A stretch of DNA of 64,000 nt from Pseudomonadota bacterium (GTDB lineage: Bacteria > Pseudomonadota > Alphaproteobacteria > Rhizobiales > Rhizobiaceae): positions 62,001 to 126,000 of the forward strand of contig JAEYDD010000067.1 in assembly GCA_023404095.1 (NCBI GenBank). Reading direction: 5' to 3'. Below the pieces are notes generated by a model. It worked only from the letters and a program-made list of their open reading frames with translations. It did not search any database and was not told where the DNA came from. Below, one piece after another: positions 19,208 to 28,440 of the stretch. Both the position numbers and the translations under genes were made by a program. Each line of letters starts with the position of its first letter. The stretch's first letter is position 1.

Positions 19208-20305
19208 ATGAAGATCGCGTTTTATTCGCCGCTGAAGTCGCCGAACCATCCGGTCCCCTCCGGCGATCGCCTGATGGCGCGCCTCCTGATCGCTGCGCTC
19301 GGTCGGGCGGGGCATGTGGTAGACGTCGCCTCGGAGCTGCGCACGTTTCTCGCCGGTCCCGAGGAAGACGGTCGCGCGGCGATCGACGCTGCGTCCGTGG
19401 CGGAAATAGAACGGATCGATCGTCTGTGGCGGACGGGCGGCGCGCCGGACGTCTGGTTCTGCTATCATCCCTACTACAAGGCGCCGGATCTGATCGGCCC
19501 GGAACTCGCACGCCGCTTTCCGATCGCCTACGTCACGGCGGAAGCGTCCTATTCGCAGCGCCGCAACCGCGGCCTCTGGTCGGAGAACCAGCGGCTGCTG
19601 GCGGAGACGGTGCGGCATGCGGCGGTCAATCTCTGCTTCACCCGGCGGGACCGCGACGGGCTGGCGCAGAGCATTCCCGGCGGCCGCTTTCGGCTGCTTC
19701 GGCCGTTCATCGATCCGTCCGCATATCTGGCGGTCGAGCCCGTGCCGCAAGCGGGCCGGATCGTCACCGTTGCCATGATGCGGCCTGGCGACAAGTTCGA
19801 GAGCTACCGGATGCTGGCGGCGGCGCTCGCCCGCCTGCCGGAAGGCCTGCCGTGGACGCTTTCGATCATAGGCGACGGGGCGCTGCGGAGCGCAGTCGAG
19901 GCGCTGTTCTGGCCGCTGCCGGGGGAGCGCATCCTCTGGCATGGGCAGTGCGGCCCGGCAGAGATCGCTCAAATCCTATCCCGCTCATCGGTCTATGCCT
20001 GGCCCGGCACCGGTGAAGCCTACGGGCTCGCCTATCTCGAGGCTCAGGCGGCGGGGCTTCCCGTCGTCGCCCAAAGGGTCGCCGGCGTTCCGGAGGTGGT
20101 GTGCGACGGCGTGACGGGAATGCTGACGCCCGCCGGCGACGTCGAGGCCTACGCCGCCTCGCTGGTACAGATTTTGACGGATGGAGAAGAGCGGCGGCGC
20201 ATGGCGCTTGCCGCGCGCCGCTTCGTGACCGACGAATGCTCGATCGAGGGGGCTGCCCTGCGGCTGGGCGAAATCCTGAGCGAAGACGTGGGAGGGCGCC
20301 GATGA
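19208..20305 (+). CDS. Glycosyltransferase family 4 protein
   Basis: 365 residues from ATG 19208 (gcagga upstream). The N-terminus MKIAFYSPLKSPNHPVPSGD is the usual acceptor-side Rossmann strand, and the C-terminal donor domain has the GT4 pattern EAYGLAYLEAQAAGLPVVAQ, the retaining-GT-B E-x7-E motif. Cytoplasmic. The stop overlaps the deacetylase start (ATGA at 20302-20305), so the two are translated together. It is divergent from the secreted lyase. Likely adds a sugar to a surface glycan. Confidence 0.9.
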   Translation: MKIAFYSPLKSPNHPVPSGDRLMARLLIAALGRAGHVVDVASELRTFLAGPEEDGRAAIDAASVAEIERIDRLWRTGGAPDVWFCYHPYYKAPDLIGPELARRFPIAYVTAEASYSQRRNRGLWSENQRLLAETVRHAAVNLCFTRRDRDGLAQSIPGGRFRLLRPFIDPSAYLAVEPVPQAGRIVTVAMMRPGDKFESYRMLAAALARLPEGLPWTLSIIGDGALRSAVEALFWPLPGERILWHGQCGPAEIAQILSRSSVYAWPGTGEAYGLAYLEAQAAGLPVVAQRVAGVPEVVCDGVTGMLTPAGDVEAYAASLVQILTDGEERRRMALAARRFVTDECSIEGAALRLGEILSEDVGGRR

Positions 20306-21057
20306 GCGGCGATGCCTGGCAGCCCCTGATGGACGAGCTCGATCGCTGGCGGCAGGCCGGCCGCGTGGCGACCTTCTGGCTGCGCGACGACGACGCCGTC
20401 GAGCCGACGCCGGCGCTGGAACGCCTGCTGACGCTGACGGCGAACCATTCCGTGCCGGTGGCGCTTGCGGTCATCCCCGCCTTCACCGGCGAAGCGCTGG
20501 CGGCAAGGCTCTTGCCCGCGCGCCACGTCGAGGTGACGGTGCATGGCTGGTCGCACGAGAATTTCGCTCCGGCCGGGGAAAAGAAGCAGGAGCTTGGAGC
20601 CCATCGCCCCGCCGACCGGGTGTTGGCCTCGCTGGAGCAGGGTTTCGCTCGCCTTAGCCACCTTCATGGTCCGCGCCTGGTGCCGGTTCTCGTACCGCCG
20701 TGGAACCGCATCGATCCGGCGCTGATCCCTTCGCTCGGCGGGATAGGCTTGCGGGCGCTGTCCGTCTTCGGGCCGGAAAAGGATCGCGGCCTGCCGGCGA
20801 TCAATACGCATGTCGATGTCATGGACTGGCACGGCACGCGCGGCTGCCGGGACACAGGCACGCTTGTGCTGGAAATGGCGGCAAGGCTGCGGCAGGTCGG
20901 GGAGGGGGAGGGCACGCTCGGCCTCCTCACCCATCATCTCGTTCACGACGAGGCGGTGTGGACGTTCCTGGAAGCGCTGTTCGAGCGGACCGCGGGGCAC
21001 CCGGCATGCCGCTGGGCGGCGCTGTCGACCATCCTGTCGGAAAAACGGATCGGCTGA
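20302..21057 (+). CDS. Polysaccharide deacetylase-like protein
   Basis: 251 residues. Motif 1 is present as WLRDDDAVEP (D29-D31), and the metal-binding histidines fit H81 and H85 in VHGWSHENF, matching the NodB/CE4-like arrangement. VPPWNRIDPALI resembles the catalytic-proline loop, and LLTHHLVHDEAVW the C-terminal His motif. No signal peptide, so it would act in the cytoplasm on a lipid-linked or nucleotide-linked sugar, unlike most CE4 enzymes. Translationally coupled to the GT4 gene, so it probably deacetylates a sugar on the same glycan. Confidence 0.8.
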   Translation: MSGDAWQPLMDELDRWRQAGRVATFWLRDDDAVEPTPALERLLTLTANHSVPVALAVIPAFTGEALAARLLPARHVEVTVHGWSHENFAPAGEKKQELGAHRPADRVLASLEQGFARLSHLHGPRLVPVLVPPWNRIDPALIPSLGGIGLRALSVFGPEKDRGLPAINTHVDVMDWHGTRGCRDTGTLVLEMAARLRQVGEGEGTLGLLTHHLVHDEAVWTFLEALFERTAGHPACRWAALSTILSEKRIG

Positions 21058-21111
21058 ACGTGGCCTCAACGCGCGTAAGCCGACGGCAGGGACGCGGTCA
21101 GGTCAGGGCCT

Positions 21112-22029
21112 TCAGCTGTCGACCGCGACGAATTCGATCACCTGTCCGTCGCGCGCCGAGAAGGAATCTGGAAATTCCGCGGAGGCCTGCCGGTCGATCT
21201 CGTCCAGTTCCGCATCGGTGCGCCAGGGCGCGTGATGGATGAAGGCGATGTTTCTGGCTTTTGCCGCCCGGGCGAGCCGGATCGCCTGCTGCCAGGTCGA
21301 ATGGCCGTAACCCTTGAAGATCTCCATCTCCTGGTCGACGTAGCAGCAGTCATAGATGAAGAGGTCGACGCCCTCGATCAGCTTGAGCACTTCCGGGTCA
21401 AGCACGCCCGGCACATGTTCGGTATCGGTGATCATGGCGATGGAGCGGCCGCGCCAGTCGACACGGTAACCGATCGCACCGCCGGGATGGTTCAGCATGC
21501 CGGTGCGGATAGCCACGTCACGGCGCGGTTCGAGGATGTCGCCCGCGCGAAAATCGCCGTAGTGGAGATGCGCCCGGCACATTTTCGGATCGACAGGGAA
21601 CCATGGCGGCCGCATGAACTCACTCACCATCTCGCAGGTGGTCATCTGTCCGGCAAGGTGGCCGGACCAGATTTTCACGTCGCATTCGTGGTTGTAGAGC
21701 GGCTTGAAATAGGGGAGGCCGATGATGTGGTCGTAGTGGCAGTGGCTGAAGAAGAGGTCGACCCGCTTCACGCCCTCGGCTTTCATCGAAAGACCCGCCG
21801 GCGTGATGCCGGAACCGGCGTCGAACACCAGAATCTCGTCGCCGCAGCGCATTTCGACGCAGACCGTATTGCCACCGAAGCGGGCGAACTGTTCGCCGGA
21901 AACGGGAATGCTGCCGCGAGTCCCCCAGAATTTGACGGTCAGGATATCGTTCGCGCCGATGCTCTTCTTGAGCTGGCGCGGCGGCTCCGTTCTGCGGCGC
22001 GAATGCGGCGGCCTTCCGATCATGTTCAT
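21112..22029 (-). CDS. MBL-fold metallo-hydrolase
   Basis: 305 residues. The metallo-beta-lactamase motif is HCHYDHIIG (H96, H98, D100, H101), followed by NHPGGAIGYRV and TDTEHVPG for the later metal ligands, and IAFIHHAP near the C-terminus. The opening VKFWGTRGSIPVSGEQFARF is typical of the cyclic-phosphate or RNase Z-like subgroup that hydrolyses phosphodiesters. No signal. It lies downstream of the cyclic-nucleotide-binding gene on the same strand, 379 bp away, so a role in cyclic-nucleotide turnover is possible but unproven. Confidence 0.86.
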   Translation of the reverse strand: MNMIGRPPHSRRRTEPPRQLKKSIGANDILTVKFWGTRGSIPVSGEQFARFGGNTVCVEMRCGDEILVFDAGSGITPAGLSMKAEGVKRVDLFFSHCHYDHIIGLPYFKPLYNHECDVKIWSGHLAGQMTTCEMVSEFMRPPWFPVDPKMCRAHLHYGDFRAGDILEPRRDVAIRTGMLNHPGGAIGYRVDWRGRSIAMITDTEHVPGVLDPEVLKLIEGVDLFIYDCCYVDQEMEIFKGYGHSTWQQAIRLARAAKARNIAFIHHAPWRTDAELDEIDRQASAEFPDSFSARDGQVIEFVAVDS

Positions 22030-22408
22030 TTCTGCCTGGCCTCTTCCAGCTCGCCTTCATTGGCGATGGCGTTGGAGTGGCGGATGTCCAATCCGACGGG
22101 GTTCGCGAGCTGGCGAAGCCGGCCCATTGCGTGACCCTTGATCGCCGTCAACTGCGCATCCGTCACTCTAACCTTCCACAGTTCCCCGCCACGCCCCAGG
22201 CACAACGGTTGTCCCAAGCGTAGCGAATGTGAAACTATTTTGCGAGGACGAAGTTGAGGCGCGTATCTCTTGCCTTTCCTTGGCGAGGACCGGCCATCGC
22301 ACGCACTCTTCTCCGGCCTGCCATCGCAACGCTCCCCGAGCCTAAATGTTCCGTGTCCGGGCTTTGGGAGCACTTTCACGCGCGCAATCGTATATGCGGC
22401 AGGCAGGA
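22030..22408. other. Intergenic region, nothing recognised
   Basis: 379 bp between two minus-strand genes. ORFs here run through on shadow frames without ribosome-binding sites. I see no repeat or terminator. It probably contains the promoter of the MBL-fold gene. Confidence 0.35.
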
Positions 22409-22870
22409 TCAATCCGGCTTCCTGGCGCGGGCGCGCTCGTCTGTCAGTTCCATCGTCGTCCGGCTGAGGCGGCTTGCAAGCTCGCGCATGATCTCGATCG
22501 TCATTTCCGGAAAGTCCGTCAGGAGCTTGAGGAAATGCTCCTTGCTGATGCGCAGGGCCTCGAGGCTTGTCGCGGCCTTCACTGTGGCCGTGCGCGACAC
22601 GTCGCACAGGATGGCGATTTCGCCGACGATGGAATTGTTCTCCACCTCCGCGACCTTGATCTGGCCCCCCGGTGCTTCGACCAGGATATCGGCGCGGCCG
22701 GTCAGGATGACATAGGCGGCATCACCGGTGTCGCCCTGGCGGAACAGGATCTCGCCTGCGGCGTAGTGTACGCGATCGGAGGTGAAGGCCAGAAGCTTCA
22801 GCTTCGTCGGATCCACCCCGGAAAACAGCGGCACTCGCCGCAACATCTGCACTTCGTCTTTCAACAGCAT
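22409..22870 (-). CDS. Cyclic-nucleotide-binding domain protein
   Basis: 153 residues, essentially one CRP-like cNMP-binding domain with no DNA-binding part. The phosphate-binding cassette is NNSIVGEIAILCDVSRTATV, close to the FGEIALL...RSATV consensus, with the Glu and Arg that contact cAMP or cGMP present. The C-terminus is a helix (FPEMTIEIMRELASRLSRTT) and a charged tail. It probably senses cyclic nucleotides and acts through a protein partner. It lies 50 bp downstream of the ABC gene on the same strand, so the ABC protein is the natural candidate partner. Confidence 0.9.
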   Translation of the reverse strand: MLLKDEVQMLRRVPLFSGVDPTKLKLLAFTSDRVHYAAGEILFRQGDTGDAAYVILTGRADILVEAPGGQIKVAEVENNSIVGEIAILCDVSRTATVKAATSLEALRISKEHFLKLLTDFPEMTIEIMRELASRLSRTTMELTDERARARKPD

Positions 22871-22920
22871 CGTCGTGTCCGTCCCCTCAGTCCGCCTGCT
22901 AGTTTAGCGGTATTGCATTA

Positions 22921-25635
22921 TTATGACACCAATTCCTTGAATGTCGCATTGTCTGCGAGATCCGTATGTTTGCCGTCTCCGACGAGCCTGCCCTTGTCGA
23001 AGATCAATACGCGGTCGAAAAGATCGGTCAGCGAGGTGTTCGACAGCACCCAGATCACCGCGGCGTTCCTGTTTTCCTCGTCGCGCACGAGCGTCAGCAC
23101 GTTGCGGCAGATCTGCTCCTGGCTTCTGGCATCGAGCGCCGGCAGCGGCCGGTTGAAGACGTAGTAGTCGGACCGGCGCAGCAGTGCCCGGGCCAGGTTC
23201 AGTTTCTGGCGCTGCACCTGCGTCAGGCGGCGGCCACCCGAGCCGACGTTGAATTCCAGACCGATCGACAGCACCTCGTCATAGAGGCCGGGTTCGCTGA
23301 GCAGCGAGATGACCATGGCCCGGACACGTTCCGGACCATCGGCATGGCGATGGCTGACGCGGCCGAACAGGACGTTGTCCATGATGCTGGCCGACGCCAT
23401 GTAGCTGTGCGGATCGTAGCGGTCGATCGCGCCCTTGAGACCATCGGGCAGGTTTTCGTGGAACTGCCGCCGCACGTCCACGATCTTCGCCATGAGTTCC
23501 TCGGTGAGAAGACCGAAGCGGTGCCGGGGTTCGATATAGGCGAAGCTCAGCCGGATGATCTTGTGCTTGTCGTCGTCCGTGGTCTCGGAGAAATCCTTGC
23601 CCTTCAGCTTCTGCAGCAGCTGCTGGTACATCGGAATGTCGTCCGGTGTCATGAAGGTCAGCTGCTGGAAGAAGGGATGGTCCGGCGGCAGCCCGGCGAA
23701 CAGCTCGACGGCGTTTTCGGCGATTTCGTAGCCCATCTGATAGAGCATCCGGTCGAGGCCGTTGCGTCCGACCACCTCGCGGAAATAGGCGTTGCGGCCG
23801 ATCGCGCGGCCCACCAGCTCCTCGCCGATCGCCGTGCCGAACAGCAGGTTCTCGCCCACCGTCGCCTCGATGTTGTAGCGGTCTGGCTCGAAGGGAACGA
23901 CGAGGTTGCTGAGGTTTGCCTTGTCCAATTCGTCGCGGAGGGTATGGCGCAGACCGACGATATGCTGGGTCAGCGCCTCGTTCGACCTTGGATCGACGGT
24001 CGAGCGCAGGGCCAGTTCCATGATGTCCTTCGTCAGATAGACGCAGTCGAGAACGGAGGAGATGGACCGGAACAGGTCCTCCGGGCCGGTGGCGCCGGCG
24101 CCCCGGTAATCGATCCAGTCGCCGTGCACGTCGTAGTCCGGATTGCCGGCCATCCGCGCCTCGTCCTTCTCCCAGGCACGGAAGTTGAGGTGGGCGTCGT
24201 CGTAGACGGGGTCGCGCAGCGGGGCGTGCTTCAGCCCGTAGAGCAGGTTGTCGCGCAGCGTGCCGTAGAAATAGTAGGCGTCCGAGGAGACGTAGGTGAT
24301 GCGGCGCCCGCTCACGGCCTCCGGCAGCTCGTAAAGGTCCCGATCGCCCACCGTTATCCGCCCTGATTCCGGCCACACGGTACGGCCGATGGCCTCGGCA
24401 AGCGCGTCCCCGCCCGCCGCCGCACCGCCGATGACCGCGACAAGTTCGTTCGGCGCGAACTGGACGGACACATGTTCCAGCGTGCGCGCGCCGCTGTCGT
24501 CGGCGATCGTCAGGTTGACGGCCGCAAGGGCCGCGGCCAGCGGCGCGGGCTCCTCGACCGACAACTGCTGGATGGCCGGGTCGACCATGTTGTCGACCTT
24601 GAACTGCTCGACCACCTGATTGTACTTCACCTGCACGTCCTGCCGCGCCTGATCCCAGTCGATCAGTTCCTTCAGCGGGCCGGGCAGATCCTTGTAGGCG
24701 GCGATGACGGCGACGAGCTGGCCGATGTCCAGCCGTCCCTGCAGTGCCAGGTAACCGCCGATCAGGTAGAACAGGAAGGGCGTGACGGAGGCCAGGAAGT
24801 TGTTGATGAACTTGACCAGGAATTTCCACTGGTAGAGGTCGTAGCGGATCTTGAAGATCCGCCCGAGCCGCGAGGCCACATCGGCGCGCTCGAAGTTCGA
24901 GGTGTCGTAGGCGTGGATCGTATTGATGCCCTCGACGATCTCGCTGACGCGGCCGGCGAGTTCGCGCGCCGTCAGCTGCCGCTCGCGGCCGAGCACAAGC
25001 AGGCGGCGGCGCATGCGCGGGATCAGCACCGCCTGCACGGCGACGATGACGCCCGCGATCATGCCGAGCCAGATATTCTGCACGAAGATGAAGAACAGGG
25101 CGGTTGCCGCCTGCCCGCCGAGCAGGGCGGGTGCGACGAAGGCGTCGCCGGTGAAGCCGCCCATCGGCTCCACCTCGTCCTTGATCATGCTGGCGATCTC
25201 GGCGCCCTTCACCCGCTTGAACTGCGAAGGCGGGAAGCGCAGCACCCGATCCACGAGCTCGAAGCGGATGCGGCGCAAAAGCCGCTCCCCGAGGCGGCCC
25301 TTGTAGGTGTTGATGTAGAGCTTGAACATGCCGTTGACGACGACGAGCGCGAGGAAGACCATGCTGAGCGCGATCAGCATCTGCAGCCGGTTCAGCTCGA
25401 GGCCGGGGAAGAAGACGACGTTGCCGAAAAAGGGCAGGTTGTACTCGATGCGCATGAACATCTGGCGCGCAGCTTCGCCCTCGAACCCCTGGCCCTGGAT
25501 CGGGCCGTTGACGATCTGCTTGGGCAGGTCGAAAGAGAGGAAGTAGGGGATCATCGACAGCGCGACGATCAAAAGGATCCAAAGCTGCTGCCTGCGCGTG
25601 TGCGTCCAGATGTAATAGGTTAGGCCTTTTTCCAT
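22921..25635 (-). CDS. Exporter-like ABC protein with degenerate, expanded nucleotide-binding domain
   Basis: 904 residues. The first 330 are an ABC exporter-type membrane domain with six likely helices. The NBD (about 370-904) is abnormal. The Walker A position reads IGGAAAGGDALAEA (402-415) with no GKS/T, the signature is GSGGRRLTQVQRQ, Walker B reads DYYVFNRPLPALDA with no D-E pair, and the H-loop is VLSNTSL without His. Between the Q-loop region and the signature lie about 330 residues instead of about 90, with the motif YxxxxTxxxNLLxG present three times (454-467, 587-600, 745-758). Classic ATP hydrolysis looks unlikely. It shares an operon with the cNMP-binding gene. Confidence 0.85.
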   Translation of the reverse strand: MEKGLTYYIWTHTRRQQLWILLIVALSMIPYFLSFDLPKQIVNGPIQGQGFEGEAARQMFMRIEYNLPFFGNVVFFPGLELNRLQMLIALSMVFLALVVVNGMFKLYINTYKGRLGERLLRRIRFELVDRVLRFPPSQFKRVKGAEIASMIKDEVEPMGGFTGDAFVAPALLGGQAATALFFIFVQNIWLGMIAGVIVAVQAVLIPRMRRRLLVLGRERQLTARELAGRVSEIVEGINTIHAYDTSNFERADVASRLGRIFKIRYDLYQWKFLVKFINNFLASVTPFLFYLIGGYLALQGRLDIGQLVAVIAAYKDLPGPLKELIDWDQARQDVQVKYNQVVEQFKVDNMVDPAIQQLSVEEPAPLAAALAAVNLTIADDSGARTLEHVSVQFAPNELVAVIGGAAAGGDALAEAIGRTVWPESGRITVGDRDLYELPEAVSGRRITYVSSDAYYFYGTLRDNLLYGLKHAPLRDPVYDDAHLNFRAWEKDEARMAGNPDYDVHGDWIDYRGAGATGPEDLFRSISSVLDCVYLTKDIMELALRSTVDPRSNEALTQHIVGLRHTLRDELDKANLSNLVVPFEPDRYNIEATVGENLLFGTAIGEELVGRAIGRNAYFREVVGRNGLDRMLYQMGYEIAENAVELFAGLPPDHPFFQQLTFMTPDDIPMYQQLLQKLKGKDFSETTDDDKHKIIRLSFAYIEPRHRFGLLTEELMAKIVDVRRQFHENLPDGLKGAIDRYDPHSYMASASIMDNVLFGRVSHRHADGPERVRAMVISLLSEPGLYDEVLSIGLEFNVGSGGRRLTQVQRQKLNLARALLRRSDYYVFNRPLPALDARSQEQICRNVLTLVRDEENRNAAVIWVLSNTSLTDLFDRVLIFDKGRLVGDGKHTDLADNATFKELVS

Positions 25636-25999
25636 CTATCGATCATTCCATGCAGAAATAGCCGAGCGGCCTGCGCGTCGAGCGTCGTCGGACGCAACTG
25701 CAACCGTCATGCGGGACGGTGGCGCCATCATGTGTGTGCCCGGCGATATAGGCATGGCTTGCGCTCCCCGAAAGACCGGCCGTGTCACAAATCCCCAATC
25801 GCAATCCGTCCGATGGAAATCGATACTTGAAGAGGCTGTGCCGCTGTCCGCAGCCATCGCCATCGTGGGAAGCCTCGGACTCCCCATCACAGTGAAGAGC
25901 GTTTTTGCATTGATTGCAAGGCTCTACAGGCCGCACGCCGCGACCTTGCACCGCTTCGTGGATCCGCGCGGCGATCCGCTCGGACTGCGTGCCTGGGTC
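25636..25999. other. Intergenic region with a short inverted repeat
   Basis: 364 bp between minus-strand genes, no credible ORF. A 5-5-5 inverted repeat ttgca-ttgat-tgcaa lies at 25905-25919 and could be an operator. It should contain the promoter for the ABC/cNMP gene pair. Confidence 0.35.
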
Positions 26000-27190
26000 T
26001 CAGCCCTTGCCGGTCTCGGCGGCAAGCGTGGCGGGCGGGGCGCCGGAGGCGAGGCGGCGCAGGAGCGCGGCTGTCGCTTGCGTACCGTTCAGGTCCAGCG
26101 GCGGCACCGGAGCGGCCGGGCTGTTCAGGGCCTCGCGGATGGCCCGGGCGAGGGCGGCAGCCGAGAGGTCGCTTTCCGGCACCGTCCGCGCAAGCCCGAG
26201 CCGCTCCAGGCGCATCGCGCGCGCGGTCTGCTCGGTCTCGCCGCCGGCGGTGAAGGGCACGAAGACGGCGCGGCATCCTGCCCGCAGGATATCGCAGACG
26301 GTGTTGTAGCCCGATTGCGAGACCGACAGCCGCGCGGCGGTGAGAAGGCTCGGGAAATCGGTCCGGAAGCGCTCGACGGTGACATTGGCGCCCGCGGCGG
26401 CGACCGTCGCCTCGAAGGCCGGCTGCGGCAGGTTCGGCCCGGCGATGACCAGCCAGCGCAGCGCCGGCTCGAGCATGCGTGCTGCAGCGATCGCCGCCGC
26501 GTTCAGCGCGGCGCCGACAGCGCCGCCGCCGGCGGAAACGACGATGTCGAAGCGTTCGGAGGCAGGCTGGGGCGGCGGGGCGGCGATCAGGCCGGTGTAG
26601 ATCACCTTTCCGGCGATCCTGTCTGCGAGCGGAAAGCTGTCGTCGATCCGGGCAAATCGGGGATCGCCGTGGACCAACACCGCGTCGAAGCGCGCGTTGA
26701 CCAGTGCGACGCTGTCCTCGTCCCGGCCAGGCTTGCTACGCTCCTGCAGGATGTCGCGTAGCGACGACAGCACGAGCGGCCGTTCGGGTATCGCGGCGAT
26801 CTCGTCCAGAAGCGGGATCAGCTCAAAGCGCACCTGCCGGCGGCCGAAGGGAAAGGCCTCTATGATGACGATATCGGGGCGGACCTGGCGGAACGCGCCC
26901 AGCAGCAGCTCCCGGCGCCGTGCCTTGAATGCTTCGTCGACGGGATTGCCGGACAGGTCGCAAAGCCCTGAAAAACCTGCATCGCCGGCGACCACCGGCG
27001 GCAGCTCGACATGGCGGATGCCGGCGCCCGGAAATCCCTTCACCGGCGTGCCGCCCGTCACCATGGTCACGTCGAAGCCGTCGGCGGCCAGCGCGTGGGA
27101 GATGCGGCTGGCTCGGGCCAGATGACCGATGCCGAGCAGGTGCTGGACATAGAAGAACACGCGCAGACCGGACGCATTGTCAGCGCTCAT
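26000..27190 (-). CDS. GT-B glycosyltransferase (MurG/GT28-like)
   Basis: 396 residues from ATG 27190, which overlaps the previous gene's stop by one base (tgatg), so it is translationally coupled. An ATG at 27205 is the alternative. The N-terminal motif VFFYVQHLLGIGHLARASRI and the donor-site run SQSGYNTVCDILRAGCRAVF resemble MurG/GT28 and its relatives. It is a partial paralogue of the 28441-29649 product, which begins MYSHDTFGLGHLRRCRAIAH. Cytoplasmic. Last gene of a seven-gene run (four ABC importer genes, then three glycosyltransferases). Confidence 0.86.
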   Translation of the reverse strand: MSADNASGLRVFFYVQHLLGIGHLARASRISHALAADGFDVTMVTGGTPVKGFPGAGIRHVELPPVVAGDAGFSGLCDLSGNPVDEAFKARRRELLLGAFRQVRPDIVIIEAFPFGRRQVRFELIPLLDEIAAIPERPLVLSSLRDILQERSKPGRDEDSVALVNARFDAVLVHGDPRFARIDDSFPLADRIAGKVIYTGLIAAPPPQPASERFDIVVSAGGGAVGAALNAAAIAAARMLEPALRWLVIAGPNLPQPAFEATVAAAGANVTVERFRTDFPSLLTAARLSVSQSGYNTVCDILRAGCRAVFVPFTAGGETEQTARAMRLERLGLARTVPESDLSAAALARAIREALNSPAAPVPPLDLNGTQATAALLRRLASGAPPATLAAETGKG

Positions 27191-28434
27191 CACGCCGCCC
27201 GCCACTCGGTCTCGAACAGGTCCTTCAACTGACGGATGCTGACGTGATGGTCGAATTCGCTTCTGACCCGTCGCTCCGCCGCGTCGCCAAGCCGCTTGCG
27301 CAGGCCCGGATCGCGGATCAGCGTCTCCAGTGCCTTGGCGAGTGCTTCCGGGTCCTCTGGCGGGACCACCCGGCCGTTCTCGCCGTCCTGCAACAGTTCG
27401 GGAATGCCTGAAATGTTCGTCGAGACGCAGACGAGCCGCTGGCTGGAGGCCTCGACCAGAACGTTGGGCAGTCCGTCGCGGTCTCCGTCCGCGGTGATGC
27501 GGCAGGCCAGCGCGAAGAGATCGGAGCGGCGATAATGTTCGAGCACGTCCTTCTGGTCGAGCGCGCCGTGCCAGGTAATGCGATCGGCGATGCCGAGTTT
27601 ATCGGCCAGCGCCTTCAGCGCCGCGAGGTTGGCGCCGCCGCCGATATGGACGAAGCGCCACGAAAGATCCGACGGCAGCAGCGTCAGCGCCTTCAGGAGG
27701 ATGTCGTAGCCCTTCTTGTCGACGGCGCGGCCGACGCTGACGATCGTCACCGGATTGCCCGGATCAGAACCGTCACGTAGCGAATGCGTGCCTGCAAACG
27801 GTGCGAAACGGTCGAGGTCGAGACCGTGATAGCTGAGATGGACATGCTCCTTCCCGTTGGCCAGGCTCCTGAGCCGGTCGAAGCCGGGCTGGTTGCAGGT
27901 GACCGTCCAGCGTGTCTCCGAGAGCTTGCCGGCAAGTTCCCAGTCCGGCGAGGTCCAGATGTCCTTGGCGTGCGCCGAGCAGGTCCAGGGCGTGCCGTTC
28001 ATTAGGCTCGCATAACGGGCGACGGAGGCGGGCGTGTGGATGAAATGGGCATGCAGCCAGTCGGCTCCGTCTGGCCATTCGGCGCAGAGCACCGCAGCTT
28101 GTCCGAAACGGCGCACACGGTTCGGCGTCGGATCCCGGCGCAGGTCCTTGAGGAAGGCGCGGACGGCGGTCCAGAAGCCGGGCAGCTTACGGCTCCTGGC
28201 GATGCCGCGCAGCACGCGCAGCGGTTCCTGGTAGAGGTATTCCGGCAGGTAGTGAACCGGCGCCTTGATCTCGTCGTGGACCGGGTGGCGCTTGGTGTCG
28301 GTCGGGTGGCGCATGGAGATCAGCGTCAGATCGAAACCCGCCCGCTCGAGCCCGAGCAGTTCCTGGGCGATGAACGTCTCCGAAAGGCGTGGATACCCTT
28401 TCAGGATCACGACGATTTTCTTCTGCGATTTCAA
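27190..28434 (-). CDS. Glycosyltransferase family 4 protein
   Basis: 414 residues. Typical GT4 features: KGYPRLSETFIAQELLGLER in the acceptor domain, VSVGRAVDKKGYDILLKAL at the start of the donor domain, and DGLPNVLVEASSQRLVCVST as the E-x7-E region. It starts 6 bp after the upstream glycosyltransferase stop and overlaps the next gene by one base. Probably one of three consecutive transferases in a glycan pathway; donor unknown. Confidence 0.92.
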   Translation of the reverse strand: MKSQKKIVVILKGYPRLSETFIAQELLGLERAGFDLTLISMRHPTDTKRHPVHDEIKAPVHYLPEYLYQEPLRVLRGIARSRKLPGFWTAVRAFLKDLRRDPTPNRVRRFGQAAVLCAEWPDGADWLHAHFIHTPASVARYASLMNGTPWTCSAHAKDIWTSPDWELAGKLSETRWTVTCNQPGFDRLRSLANGKEHVHLSYHGLDLDRFAPFAGTHSLRDGSDPGNPVTIVSVGRAVDKKGYDILLKALTLLPSDLSWRFVHIGGGANLAALKALADKLGIADRITWHGALDQKDVLEHYRRSDLFALACRITADGDRDGLPNVLVEASSQRLVCVSTNISGIPELLQDGENGRVVPPEDPEALAKALETLIRDPGLRKRLGDAAERRVRSEFDHHVSIRQLKDLFETEWRAA

Positions 28435-28440
28435 GTTTTC

